Below are positions 14,290 to 19,796 of a DNA stretch of 19,796 bases, in pieces (within the stretch, counting starts at the first letter, position 1; every line of letters starts with the position of its first letter). Under the pieces are notes generated by a model. That model made no database searches, was not told the DNA's origin, and was given only the letters and a program-made list of their open reading frames with translations. The stretch is taken from the NCBI GenBank assembly GCA_964600645.1, contig CAZRJL010000015.1, positions 1-19,796 of the forward strand, read 5' to 3'. The position numbers were made by a program, and so were the translations under genes. Origin of the DNA: UBA12151 sp964600645 (GTDB lineage Bacteria > Patescibacteriota > Minisyncoccia > Moranbacterales > UBA9337).

Positions 14290-14958
14290 TTACATCTCCT
14301 TAAACACCTCCCTGAATCGATAATACTCGCTAAATCGCAAACCAGTCCATTTTCCAAGAAAAAAATTAACAGGGAGAGACAGCAAAACAAACCACGGATG
14401 ATAAATGATAGCATTAATAGTCATTGGCAAACTTACCAAATAAAAACACACAAGAGAAATTACCAATGTTTCCACTGCCAACAACAAGGCGGTCTTATTT
14501 CCCTTTTCAATTTGCGCCGCCAAAAATTTTTCCACAATTGCAATCATAATCAAAAGCGGAAAAATTGATACCGAGGCTAGTCCCGTTCTTTGCAATGATC
14601 CGCCAAAAACCAGGATTATTAAAATCGAAAAAGAAACGACCGTTAATATTATTGCTACACGAGGAAGGTAAAGCAGGCGTAATTTTTGCAGTAGATATCT
14701 AGTAATCATTCCTACGAAAATAACGCTTACAAAAATGATTGTTCCGTATTTTACCCCGGAAAAACCGTTGTGACTATTGATCCGCATCGCCAAAAATGCC
14801 AGAGTAACAATCATTGGCGTATAGATTCCGAAGGCTTTTATTCCGATAACTTGGCGGAAAAAAGCAATCAGCGTGGCAATTATCGGAAAAGTGAGAATTA
14901 GAATAACAGTTTCCAATGGAACTCCTTGATGAACAAAAAAACTTATAATTGGATGCAT
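14290..14958 (-). CDS. 7TM membrane protein (the 7TM part of UUP1/7TM-transglutaminase proteins)
   Basis: A 222-residue integral membrane protein with about six or seven helices. The opening HQGVPLETVILILTFPIIATLIAFFRQVIGIKAFGIYTP is characteristic of the 7TM domain normally fused to an inactive transglutaminase, and LRLLYLPRVAIILTVVSFS belongs to the same family. The transglutaminase part is missing and the next upstream gene is ruvC, so the membrane domain stands alone. Such proteins typically neighbour a TIGR02291-type ligase and a RimB-like protease, and here the next gene encodes exactly those two fused. The role in the pathway is unknown; a sensor or transporter is possible. It is the first gene of the cluster. 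The leader holds AT-rich heptamer repeats and a hairpin but no clear promoter or RBS. Confidence 0.85.
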   Translation of the reverse strand: MHPIISFFVHQGVPLETVILILTFPIIATLIAFFRQVIGIKAFGIYTPMIVTLAFLAMRINSHNGFSGVKYGTIIFVSVIFVGMITRYLLQKLRLLYLPRVAIILTVVSFSILIILVFGGSLQRTGLASVSIFPLLIMIAIVEKFLAAQIEKGNKTALLLAVETLVISLVCFYLVSLPMTINAIIYHPWFVLLSLPVNFFLGKWTGLRFSEYYRFREVFKEM

Positions 14959-14963
14959 TTTTC

Positions 14964-14994
14964 TAATTTTTAATTTTTAATTTTTAATTTTTAA
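14964..14994. repeat. Tandem heptamer TAATTTT, about 4.4 copies
   Basis: Perfect 7-base period just upstream of the 7TM gene start. An 8-bp inverted repeat TTTAAACA/TGTTTAAA (14990-14997 and 15007-15014, 9-base loop) adjoins it. The rest of 14959-15056 is AT-rich without genes. Confidence 0.85.
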
Positions 14995-15056
14995 ACAATG
15001 CAAAAATGTTTAAATTTAATAAATTAAAAATTAAGATTTGTTAAAAAATTATAAAT

Positions 15057-15539
15057 TTAAAAATTATTCATCTTTCGACTGTTCAGATGGCACAGGGCGA
15101 TGGCAATGGCATCAGCGACATCATCCGGCTTGGGAATCTCTTTTAATTTGAGGATACTCTTTACCATAATCTGCACTTGTTTTTTTTCCGCCCGGCCATA
15201 TCCCGTGAGCGCTTGTTTCACTTGAAGCGGAGTATATTCAAAAACTTTCACGCCATTTTTTTCCAAAGCCAGCAATATTCCTCCGCGCGACTGGCTCACC
15301 TTAATCACGGTTTTTACATTTTTGAAAAAAAACAAATCCTCTACCGCTCCTTCAACTGGCTTGTATTTTTTGATAATCTCTTCTATGTCATCCGACACTT
15401 CTTTGAGCCTCTCGGCAGTGCTCCGATCCGGAGAAGTGGAAATATGTCCATAAGCAATTGGAATAACTTTCCCTTTGTCCTCTTCCAATATCGCCCATCC
15501 GGTCGTCGCTGTCCCGGGATCTATTCCTAAAACCCTTAT
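15057..15539 (-). CDS. ruvC: Holliday junction resolvase RuvC, non-standard start
   Basis: RuvC is the dimeric endonuclease that cuts Holliday junctions with RuvAB. The frame reads IRVLGIDPGTATTGWAIL at its start, which carries the first catalytic Asp (GIDPG). GAVEDLFFFKNVKTV carries the catalytic Glu, and KPDDVADAIAIALCHL the C-terminal acidic residues. The first ATG/GTG/TTG in the frame is a TTG at 15488, which would delete the catalytic Asp, so I extend to the ATA at 15537-15539, the position where a Met is expected (M-R-V-L-G-I-D). The frame is open upstream to a TGA near 15589, but holds only ATT or ATA as possible starts. The product is about 160 residues, normal for RuvC. It lies 142 bases downstream of yebC, a common gene order. 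Confidence 0.9.
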   Translation of the reverse strand: MRVLGIDPGTATTGWAILEEDKGKVIPIAYGHISTSPDRSTAERLKEVSDDIEEIIKKYKPVEGAVEDLFFFKNVKTVIKVSQSRGGILLALEKNGVKVFEYTPLQVKQALTGYGRAEKKQVQIMVKSILKLKEIPKPDDVADAIAIALCHLNSRKMNNF

Positions 15540-15549
15540 GGGTTTTGAG

Positions 15550-15581
15550 GAATTTTGAATTTTGAATTTTGAATTTTGAAT
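15550..15581. repeat. Tandem heptamer GAATTTT, about 4.6 copies
   Basis: Perfect 7-base period immediately upstream of the ruvC start. It is the reverse complement of the TTCAAAA run at 15661-15683, so the two could form a long AT-rich hairpin across the yebC-ruvC gap. Confidence 0.85.
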
Positions 15582-15660
15582 AAATTTTCAATTTTTGAAT
15601 TTATAATTTTAGATAAAATTCCAATTTTTTAGGTTTCAAAACTAAATCATTCGAAATTAT

Positions 15661-15683
15661 TTCAAAATTCAAAATTCAAAATT
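15661..15683. repeat. Tandem heptamer TTCAAAA, about 3.3 copies
   Basis: It abuts and slightly overlaps the stop codon of yebC and is complementary to the repeat run at 15550-15581. The 79 bases between the two runs are AT-rich and show no gene. Confidence 0.85.
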
Positions 15684-16398
15684 ATAAATTATCATATACT
15701 TCCTGCACGTCATCATTATCATCCAATTGTTCCAGTATTTTCTCATAATCTATTTTTGAATCTTCGTCCAATTCAACTTTTTGCAGCGCGTCATAAACCA
15801 AATCGGCATTCTCTATGGAAATTCCGGCTTTTTCCAAATTCTCCTTCACTTCCTTAAGTTCAGCCGCCTTTGTATAAATTGTCAAAGTTTCATCCCAATA
15901 CAAGGTATCTTCCGCACCCGCTTCGATTGCCACCAATTCCATTTCATCCAAATTATTGGAGCTGGCGGGAATATTAATATTTCCCACCAATTTGAAAGAA
16001 TGCATCACTCCGCCGGCACTGGCCATTTTCCCTCCGCCTTTTACGATAATATTTTTCACCTCTCCCAATGTTCGATTCCTGTTGTCCGTTGCGGTTTTAA
16101 TTAACATCGCCACTCCGCCGGGACCGAAGGCTTCATAAATTATTTCTTCAATTTCCGCTCCATCCTTGAGCTCCCCTGTTCCCTTTTTAATGGCTCGCTC
16201 GATATTGTCTTTGGGCATATTCACTCTTCGCGCCTGATCAATGGCAAATTTGAGTTTCATATTGGACTCCGGATTTCCTCCGCCTTCCTTGGCAGCGATA
16301 GAAATCAAACGACCCAACTTCGTGAAAGAACTGGCTCGCTTGGCATCCTGCGCCCCTTTTCGATGTTTTATTCCCGACCATTTATTGTGTCCAGACAT
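15682..16398 (-). CDS. yebC: YebC/PmpR family protein
   Basis: A 238-residue YebC/PmpR protein, a conserved cytoplasmic family described as transcriptional regulators and, for some members, as translation factors that relieve ribosome stalling. The signature SGHNKWSGIKHRKGAQDAKR is at the very start, followed by FTKLGRLISIAAKEGGGNPESN, MPKDNIERAIKKG and YEAFGPGGVAMLI. Length is typical. I start at the ATG at 16396-16398 because the family begins MSGHNKW; an in-frame ATG at 16434 would add 12 unconserved residues. A perfect 6-bp palindrome, CTTATG-AAA-CATAAG (16402-16416), lies just before the start codon and could form a hairpin near the ribosome site. The yebC-ruvC order is common in bacteria. 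Confidence 0.95.
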   Translation of the reverse strand: MSGHNKWSGIKHRKGAQDAKRASSFTKLGRLISIAAKEGGGNPESNMKLKFAIDQARRVNMPKDNIERAIKKGTGELKDGAEIEEIIYEAFGPGGVAMLIKTATDNRNRTLGEVKNIIVKGGGKMASAGGVMHSFKLVGNINIPASSNNLDEMELVAIEAGAEDTLYWDETLTIYTKAAELKEVKENLEKAGISIENADLVYDALQKVELDEDSKIDYEKILEQLDDNDDVQEVYDNL

Positions 16399-16401
16399 AA
16401 C

Positions 16402-16416
16402 CTTATGAAACATAAG
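16402..16416. repeat. Perfect inverted repeat before yebC
   Basis: CTTATG and CATAAG flank AAA, three bases from the yebC start codon. Further upstream, ACGTGTTTAT is repeated at 16452-16461 and 16468-16477. Confidence 0.5.
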
Positions 16417-16514
16417 CCGCCTAGCATAAAACAAAAAATATATCCCTTGCTACGTGTTTATGTAATACGTGTTTATATTCCCATCCTACCACGCTAACCT
16501 TTATTTTTCAAGGC

Positions 16515-17270
16515 TTATCTGCCATTTTTCATTTCTTTCCCTCTTGCCCACGCCAACTCAAAAAGCGGTTTTATTGAACGAGCCAATTCTTCCGATTCGA
16601 TAACCACAATAAATGGATTCTCTTCCAATGAGGTAATCGCCAGTTTGTTGTCATAAATCGTAAAATCCATATGCGAATCTTTAAGTTCCGGCAAAATCCT
16701 CACTTCTTGATTGACTAAATGAAACTTGCTTATTAATTTTTTCTCCTGTGGGATATCAGAAATTAGATGACGAAATCCGGTAGTAATAATTCCTTTTTTT
16801 GCTTTGTTTATCCATTCATCAATTTTTCCCGGAAAATATTCTTCAATTCTTTGATATGAAGAAATGAAAAAAGCCTCTCGGGCAATATTCATTTCATTAT
16901 CCCAAATATTAAGTATTCCTTCCGCCGTGTCATAATAACGAATTTTTGGTTTTTTCGAGCCTTTGTTTCCCAGAGTCCGCAAAATCGGCAGCATTTCGGA
17001 AAAATTCCGGGTAATTCCGCGCAATTGCCCTAAAATAATCGCGGGGTCGGTCGCTTGAAAAGTATTGATTTTGCGCGCGGGAAGTTCGCTGGCATACCCG
17101 CGCTTGATAAGGCTCTCCAAAATAACATAAATTATCGGGCGCTTCAGATCGGCAATTTTGGCAATTTCCGTCACATTCCCTTGCCCAAGTTCAAGCAAAG
17201 CCAAATATACCCGAGCCTCCTTGCCGGTAAACCCTGATTCTTCCAATAATTTAATCAATCCATTATCCAT
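16515..17270 (-). CDS. TrmB family transcriptional regulator
   Basis: A 251-residue DNA-binding regulator. Residues 1-75 form the TrmB winged helix: LIKLLEESGFTGKEARVYLALLELGQGNVTEIAKIADLKRPIIYVILESLIKRGYASE, matching the family's N-terminal helix-turn-helix. A helical linker follows, then a C-terminal region (about 110-245, YYDTAEGILNIWDNEMNIAREAFFISSY and later DFTIYDNKLAI) like the TrmB C-terminal, PLD-like effector region. TrmB proteins often sense sugars, but no ligand can be named here. A good promoter lies 60 bases upstream and a palindromic repeat sits in the leader. It is divergent from the membrane-protein cassette at 17484, which makes that cassette a plausible target. yebC follows after 116 bases and may have its own promoter. 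Confidence 0.85.
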   Translation of the reverse strand: MDNGLIKLLEESGFTGKEARVYLALLELGQGNVTEIAKIADLKRPIIYVILESLIKRGYASELPARKINTFQATDPAIILGQLRGITRNFSEMLPILRTLGNKGSKKPKIRYYDTAEGILNIWDNEMNIAREAFFISSYQRIEEYFPGKIDEWINKAKKGIITTGFRHLISDIPQEKKLISKFHLVNQEVRILPELKDSHMDFTIYDNKLAITSLEENPFIVVIESEELARSIKPLFELAWARGKEMKNGR

Positions 17271-17283
17271 AAAAGCATCTGCC

Positions 17284-17316
17284 CCCTCTCCCTTTGGGAG
17301 AGGGCTGGGGTGAGGG
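17284..17316. repeat. Palindromic repeat in the leader of the regulator gene
   Basis: CCCTCTCCC and GGGAGAGGG (17284-17292 and 17296-17304) form a perfect 9-bp stem with loop TTT, followed by CTGGGGTGAGGG. This type of dispersed palindromic unit is found in many bacterial genomes. On the minus strand its 3' arm places a GAGGGGG stretch about 10 bases before the regulator ATG, where a ribosome binding site would be. Confidence 0.7.
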
Positions 17317-17329
17317 AATTATATATAAC

Positions 17330-17358
17330 AAGATACTAAATTTATATTATTTTGTCAA
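17330..17358 (-). promoter_or_regulatory. Sigma70-type promoter of the TrmB gene
   Basis: On the minus strand, a perfect TTGACA (17353-17358) is followed after 17 bases by TATCTT (17330-17335, 4/6). The predicted transcript includes the palindromic repeat before the ATG at 17270. Confidence 0.55.
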
Positions 17359-17483
17359 TATTTTTGATAAATAATCTAACAAAATCCATATATTTCGCTA
17401 TTTTTATACATTTATCCATATTATATAATTATCATAAAAAATTCTTTTAATGGAAAGTTGTTTAAAATTCAATAAAAGGGGCC

Positions 17484-17726
17484 ATGGATATGTTTGCGAA
17501 AATAAATTGGAGCAAAGCAAAACAAATAGTATCGACATTGGCAAAGATTCTCGCAATGATGATATCGCAATTCTTGGCATTCATAGGTTGTTTGCTTGTC
17601 GTGGGTAGCGGCAGAGCAAACTCAATTGACATGGCAATTTTGGGGTATATATTGATGGCATACTCCATGATCGTTTTTATTTTAACATTCAAAAGAAAAA
17701 AGACGGGGAAGAAAAATGAAAAAAGC
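17484..17726 (+). CDS. Two-helix membrane protein, runs into assembly gap
   Basis: At least 81 residues before a run of ten Ns. It starts at an ATG preceded by AAAAGGGG and has an amphipathic, basic N-terminus (FAKINWSKAKQ) and two membrane helices (about 21-44 and 50-68), then a basic cytoplasmic tail (KRKKTGKKNEK). No family is recognised. The stop codon cannot be placed because the length of the gap is unknown. The next open frame starts at 17716, before this one ends, so the two overlap or are parts of a region altered by the gap. It is first in a plus-strand cassette ending at 18787. Confidence 0.55.
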
Positions 17727-18429
17727 NNNNNNNNNNATCTGCCCAGTAATTGGAGCTGTATCCGCATTGATCCTTGCCTGCGTGAGAACGTTTAGGGGTG
17801 TTAATTCACCCTTGAGCACGCTAGATTTATTACTAGCAACAGGCATGGTAATTTGCGCTATTGCCACTTTTCATGTTATGGATAAATCCACGAAACAAGA
17901 CAAAGGAAAGGAGGAGAAAAGAATGGAAAACAATAATTGCAATCACCAAAATGAGGCAGGCATTTTTTGTGGCCAGTGCGGAGTCGCGCTGAAAGAAAAA
18001 TGTCCCGAGTGCGAAAAGATGGAAAAAATCGGACGGGCAGTGTGCGAGACTCTTTTTGAAAAAATATATGAGGAAAAGTGGAAATTTATCTTTAACCACA
18101 CCAAAAAAATTTCACCTATTACCCTTGGAAAAATTACCTTTTTAGAATTCTTGATTGCAATTCAGGTAGTAATTGCGATTTTTGCTGGAATAATTCTGCT
18201 TTGTTCTCTTTTTGGCTGGATGAAAGATTTTGTTTTTCCATATGCCTTATTGGCCACGCTATTTTTCGGAATAGGAAGTTGGTTATCAAACAAGGCGGTC
18301 ACTCATTACATCAGTGATAATGAAAAAAAGATAGATAAAGGCAGGAAAATTGCAGAAGAAAAATTCTTTGCCGAAAACCCGCAGTATGCGGAAATTCTCA
18401 AACAAGCAGAGGAAAATGGTAATGGATAA
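17716..18429 (+). CDS. Zinc-ribbon membrane protein, with assembly gap and strong internal start
   Basis: An open frame interrupted near its start by ten Ns (17727-17736). After the gap come two membrane helices (ICPVIGAVSALILACV, DLLLATGMVICAIATFHVM), a charged linker, and a zinc-ribbon-like segment with CNHQ, FCGQCG and CPECE. Two further membrane helices (FLIAIQVVIAIFAGIILLCSLF and YALLATLFFGIGSWL) and a charged helical tail complete it. A near-perfect AAAGGAGG lies 8 bases before an in-frame ATG at 17923, which begins exactly at the zinc-ribbon part (MENNNCNHQ). The true product may therefore be the 168 residues from 17923, with the upstream two-helix part a separate or longer gene distorted by the gap. 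The function is unknown; zinc-ribbon plus membrane helices is common in uncharacterised bacterial proteins. Confidence 0.6.
   Translation: MKKXXXXICPVIGAVSALILACVRTFRGVNSPLSTLDLLLATGMVICAIATFHVMDKSTKQDKGKEEKRMENNNCNHQNEAGIFCGQCGVALKEKCPECEKMEKIGRAVCETLFEKIYEEKWKFIFNHTKKISPITLGKITFLEFLIAIQVVIAIFAGIILLCSLFGWMKDFVFPYALLATLFFGIGSWLSNKAVTHYISDNEKKIDKGRKIAEEKFFAENPQYAEILKQAEENGNG
17727..17736. other. Assembly gap (ten Ns)
   Basis: Ten undetermined bases, probably a fixed-length scaffold gap. Frame relations across this point are unreliable. Confidence 0.95.
17907..17914 (+). promoter_or_regulatory. Strong Shine-Dalgarno for an internal start at 17923
   Basis: AAAGGAGG is placed 8 bases before ATG. 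It is the best ribosome binding site in the window, and it argues that translation starts at the zinc-ribbon segment. Confidence 0.7.
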
Positions 18430-18787
18430 ACTACAATATTTCATTGTCGCACTGTTGATATTTTTGATTGTTGGTTGTTCAGATGCGCTAAAAGAAGAAA
18501 CAATCAATAAACAACTGACTTATTTCAAAGAACATAAGCAGTATTTCCTTGTTAAGAATGAGCTGGAAACAAAAAAATGTTTCATTCGTTCCGAACCGCA
18601 AATTATTCCTGAACTAGGAATTCGGATAGCACTAGCCGAACGAGGGAGCGAAGGTTTACTGTTTAGCGTTTTTGTTCCGGCAGATGCCAAAGTTAAACCA
18701 GGAGACGAAGTCGAGCTCTTTGAGTTTGTCCTTAGAAGGGATAGATATCAGCAATGCATGATATTTCTCGTCGCTAAGCCTAAATAA
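18422..18787 (+). CDS. Predicted lipoprotein, unknown function
   Basis: A 121-residue protein with a type II signal peptide: a short N-terminus with one Lys, a hydrophobic core (YFIVALLIFLI) and lipobox IVGC with Cys19 as the lipidation site. The mature part has an Asn/Lys-rich helix and then beta-rich sequence, with two cysteines that could be disulfide-bonded (in KKCFIRSE and QQCMIFLV). No family is recognised. The start is set at the ATG at 18422, which has AGAGGA about 8 bases upstream and gives the shortest signal peptide; it overlaps the zinc-ribbon gene by 8 bases, so the two are translationally coupled. It is the last gene of the cassette, followed by a strong terminator. Confidence 0.75.
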   Translation: MDKLQYFIVALLIFLIVGCSDALKEETINKQLTYFKEHKQYFLVKNELETKKCFIRSEPQIIPELGIRIALAERGSEGLLFSVFVPADAKVKPGDEVELFEFVLRRDRYQQCMIFLVAKPK

Positions 18788-18797
18788 GAAACTAACA

Positions 18798-18832
18798 ACG
18801 GACGGCCGGAAAATCCAGCCGCCCGTTTTTTT
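18798..18832 (+). terminator. Strong intrinsic terminator of the membrane-protein cassette
   Basis: A 13-bp GC-rich stem (18798-18810 with 18814-18826, two mismatches) with loop AAA runs into seven or more Ts. It closes the plus-strand cassette. A perfect 10-bp palindrome GACGGCCGTC occurs a little further on at 18900-18909, in the gap before the convergent gene. Confidence 0.9.
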
Positions 18833-18943
18833 CATTTTCCACCTTCAATGACCTCATAATTGGATTTAAATTTTAAAAAATTTCTACAGCTTCTATTCTG
18901 ACGGCCGTCGAGATAGGGTACGAAATTGATGGTGTTTTTTCGA

Positions 18944-19796
18944 TTACTGCGCGTTGAAAATTTTTCCTAAAAAAACATTCATTTTTTGCAGCAATTCTTC
19001 GAGGAATTTTTTGGCGTAGTGCTCAGAAAAAGCGGTTTTGGATGTAAAAAAATATTTTCCATCTTCTTGGCGAACGGAAAATTCTCCGAAAAATTCACTC
19101 GCCTTGTTTTCATTTTCAAATTCGACCAATTTTCCATAAATTTCCGGAGAAATTTCAATTTCCACCGGTCTTTGTGTGATTTTTCCAACATAAACGTTGC
19201 TGACATTCTCTATGTCTGTCGCGCTATTCTCTAATTCCAGCTGCTCATCTCTATTTATTGCTTGCTGATTACCATTTGCCTCCCCTTGCTCATCAATTGT
19301 TGAAAATTGCTCATTGTCATCCCCCTTGACCTCTTGCAAGATCCACTCCCATCTCCTCCCTTTTTCCTTTTGAAAAATACTATTATCTTTGATGGATTCT
19401 TTTTCTTTATATTTCAAAGAGTAAGCGACTTTTCCATCCGGATAGCGCAGCTCAATATATGCCTGTTTGTTTCCCAGTGAAAAATATGCATCCTTGCGGG
19501 TGATTTTTTTGGTTTCTCCGGGCTTGATTTTGATAGAATTGTAAATCGGATGATTGACTAATTTTTTTTCTGAAATTCCCGTTGCCACGCTCCAGCCTTT
19601 CAAATTCACGGTTTTTTTGGAAGCATTTTTCACCAAAATCCATTCTTCCTCATTGTCCAACCCGGAAGGATTTGGCATAATTTCCACAATTTTCACTTCG
19701 CGGCGCGGATATTTTTCCACCACTACGCTGAAATTTTTAACCACATCTTCGCTTCCGTCGGAAACTTTCACGTTGGCAAAATATTTCCCCGTCTTT
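18944..19796 (-). CDS. Lamin-tail-domain surface protein, 5' end missing
   Basis: The frame is open to the right edge, so the start is outside the window. The visible 283 residues begin with the end of a PKD-like beta domain (GKYFANVKVSDGSEDVVKNFSVVVEK). A lamin tail domain follows (about residues 34-130 of the visible part, VKIVEIMPNPSGLDNEEEWILVKNASKKTVNLKGW and later KQAYIELRYPDGKVAYSL). This is an Ig-like fold found in secreted and DNA-associated bacterial proteins. Next are a low-complexity Glu/Asn/Gln-rich linker and a C-terminal segment with many Phe and Lys residues ending in KKFLEELLQKMNVFLGKIFNAQ. There is no sortase motif or membrane anchor at the C-terminus. It is likely exported, with a signal peptide upstream. 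It converges with the membrane-protein cassette. Confidence 0.75.
   Translation of the reverse strand, partial: KTGKYFANVKVSDGSEDVVKNFSVVVEKYPRREVKIVEIMPNPSGLDNEEEWILVKNASKKTVNLKGWSVATGISEKKLVNHPIYNSIKIKPGETKKITRKDAYFSLGNKQAYIELRYPDGKVAYSLKYKEKESIKDNSIFQKEKGRRWEWILQEVKGDDNEQFSTIDEQGEANGNQQAINRDEQLELENSATDIENVSNVYVGKITQRPVEIEISPEIYGKLVEFENENKASEFFGEFSVRQEDGKYFFTSKTAFSEHYAKKFLEELLQKMNVFLGKIFNAQ

Noticed and set aside
14275..14568. Plus-strand open frame opposite the 7TM gene
   Set aside because: It is rich in Lys, Asn and Gln without domain features, and lies antisense to a well-recognised membrane protein.
15550..15683. CRISPR-like repeats
   Set aside because: The units are only 7 bases, directly adjacent and without spacers.
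17451..17609. Small open frame from ATG 17451 overlapping the two-helix membrane protein
   Set aside because: It has no ribosome site and no recognisable features. The other frame has a Shine-Dalgarno and clear membrane helices.

Overview
The window looks like a piece of an AT-rich, streamlined bacterial chromosome, most likely from a Candidate Phyla Radiation (Patescibacteria, Parcubacteria-like) lineage. This is inferred from gene content, the near absence of Shine-Dalgarno sequences in front of most genes, extended -10 promoters, and short AT-rich heptamer repeats between genes. The standard genetic code fits, with TGA used as a stop. A run of ten Ns at 17727-17736 marks a scaffold gap, so this is a draft assembly.

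Left part (1-6339, plus strand): the 3' part of a DHH-family phosphoesterase with an intrinsic terminator; a type IV pilus/type II secretion assembly ATPase built of two tandem GspE/PilB modules and interrupted by an in-frame TAA; a 335-base gene-free stretch with a GC-rich, possibly structured island; ruvB behind an extended -10 promoter; a small membrane protein and a membrane protein with a bacterial PH domain. A bidirectional terminator at 6365-6393 separates these from the minus-strand block.

Middle (6430-17270, minus strand, read right to left): a TrmB-like regulator, yebC, ruvC, then a compact five-gene cluster (14958 down to 9105), then a class A penicillin-binding protein. The cluster encodes a 7TM membrane protein (the part normally fused to an inactive transglutaminase), a RimK-related ATP-grasp ligase fused to a RimB-like retropepsin, two more ATP-grasp ligases, and a large HExxH metallopeptidase resembling the DUF1704/MATCAP carboxypeptidase family. 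Three ligases that would add amino acids or peptides, two peptidases that could remove them, and a membrane component together suggest a peptide-tagging (add/remove) system at the membrane. The substrate is unknown. The metallopeptidase is split by a frameshift at a 4-base tandem duplication.

Right part: a plus-strand cassette (17484-18787) of small membrane proteins, a zinc-ribbon membrane protein and a lipoprotein, divergent from the TrmB regulator. It has good ribosome binding sites, unlike its neighbours, and ends in a strong terminator. The window closes with the 3' part of a minus-strand secreted protein with a lamin-tail domain.

Other oddities are an in-frame palindromic insertion in the ligase-retropepsin gene, a ruvC whose only plausible starts are AUA or AUU, and a palindromic repeat in the 5' leader of the regulator gene.
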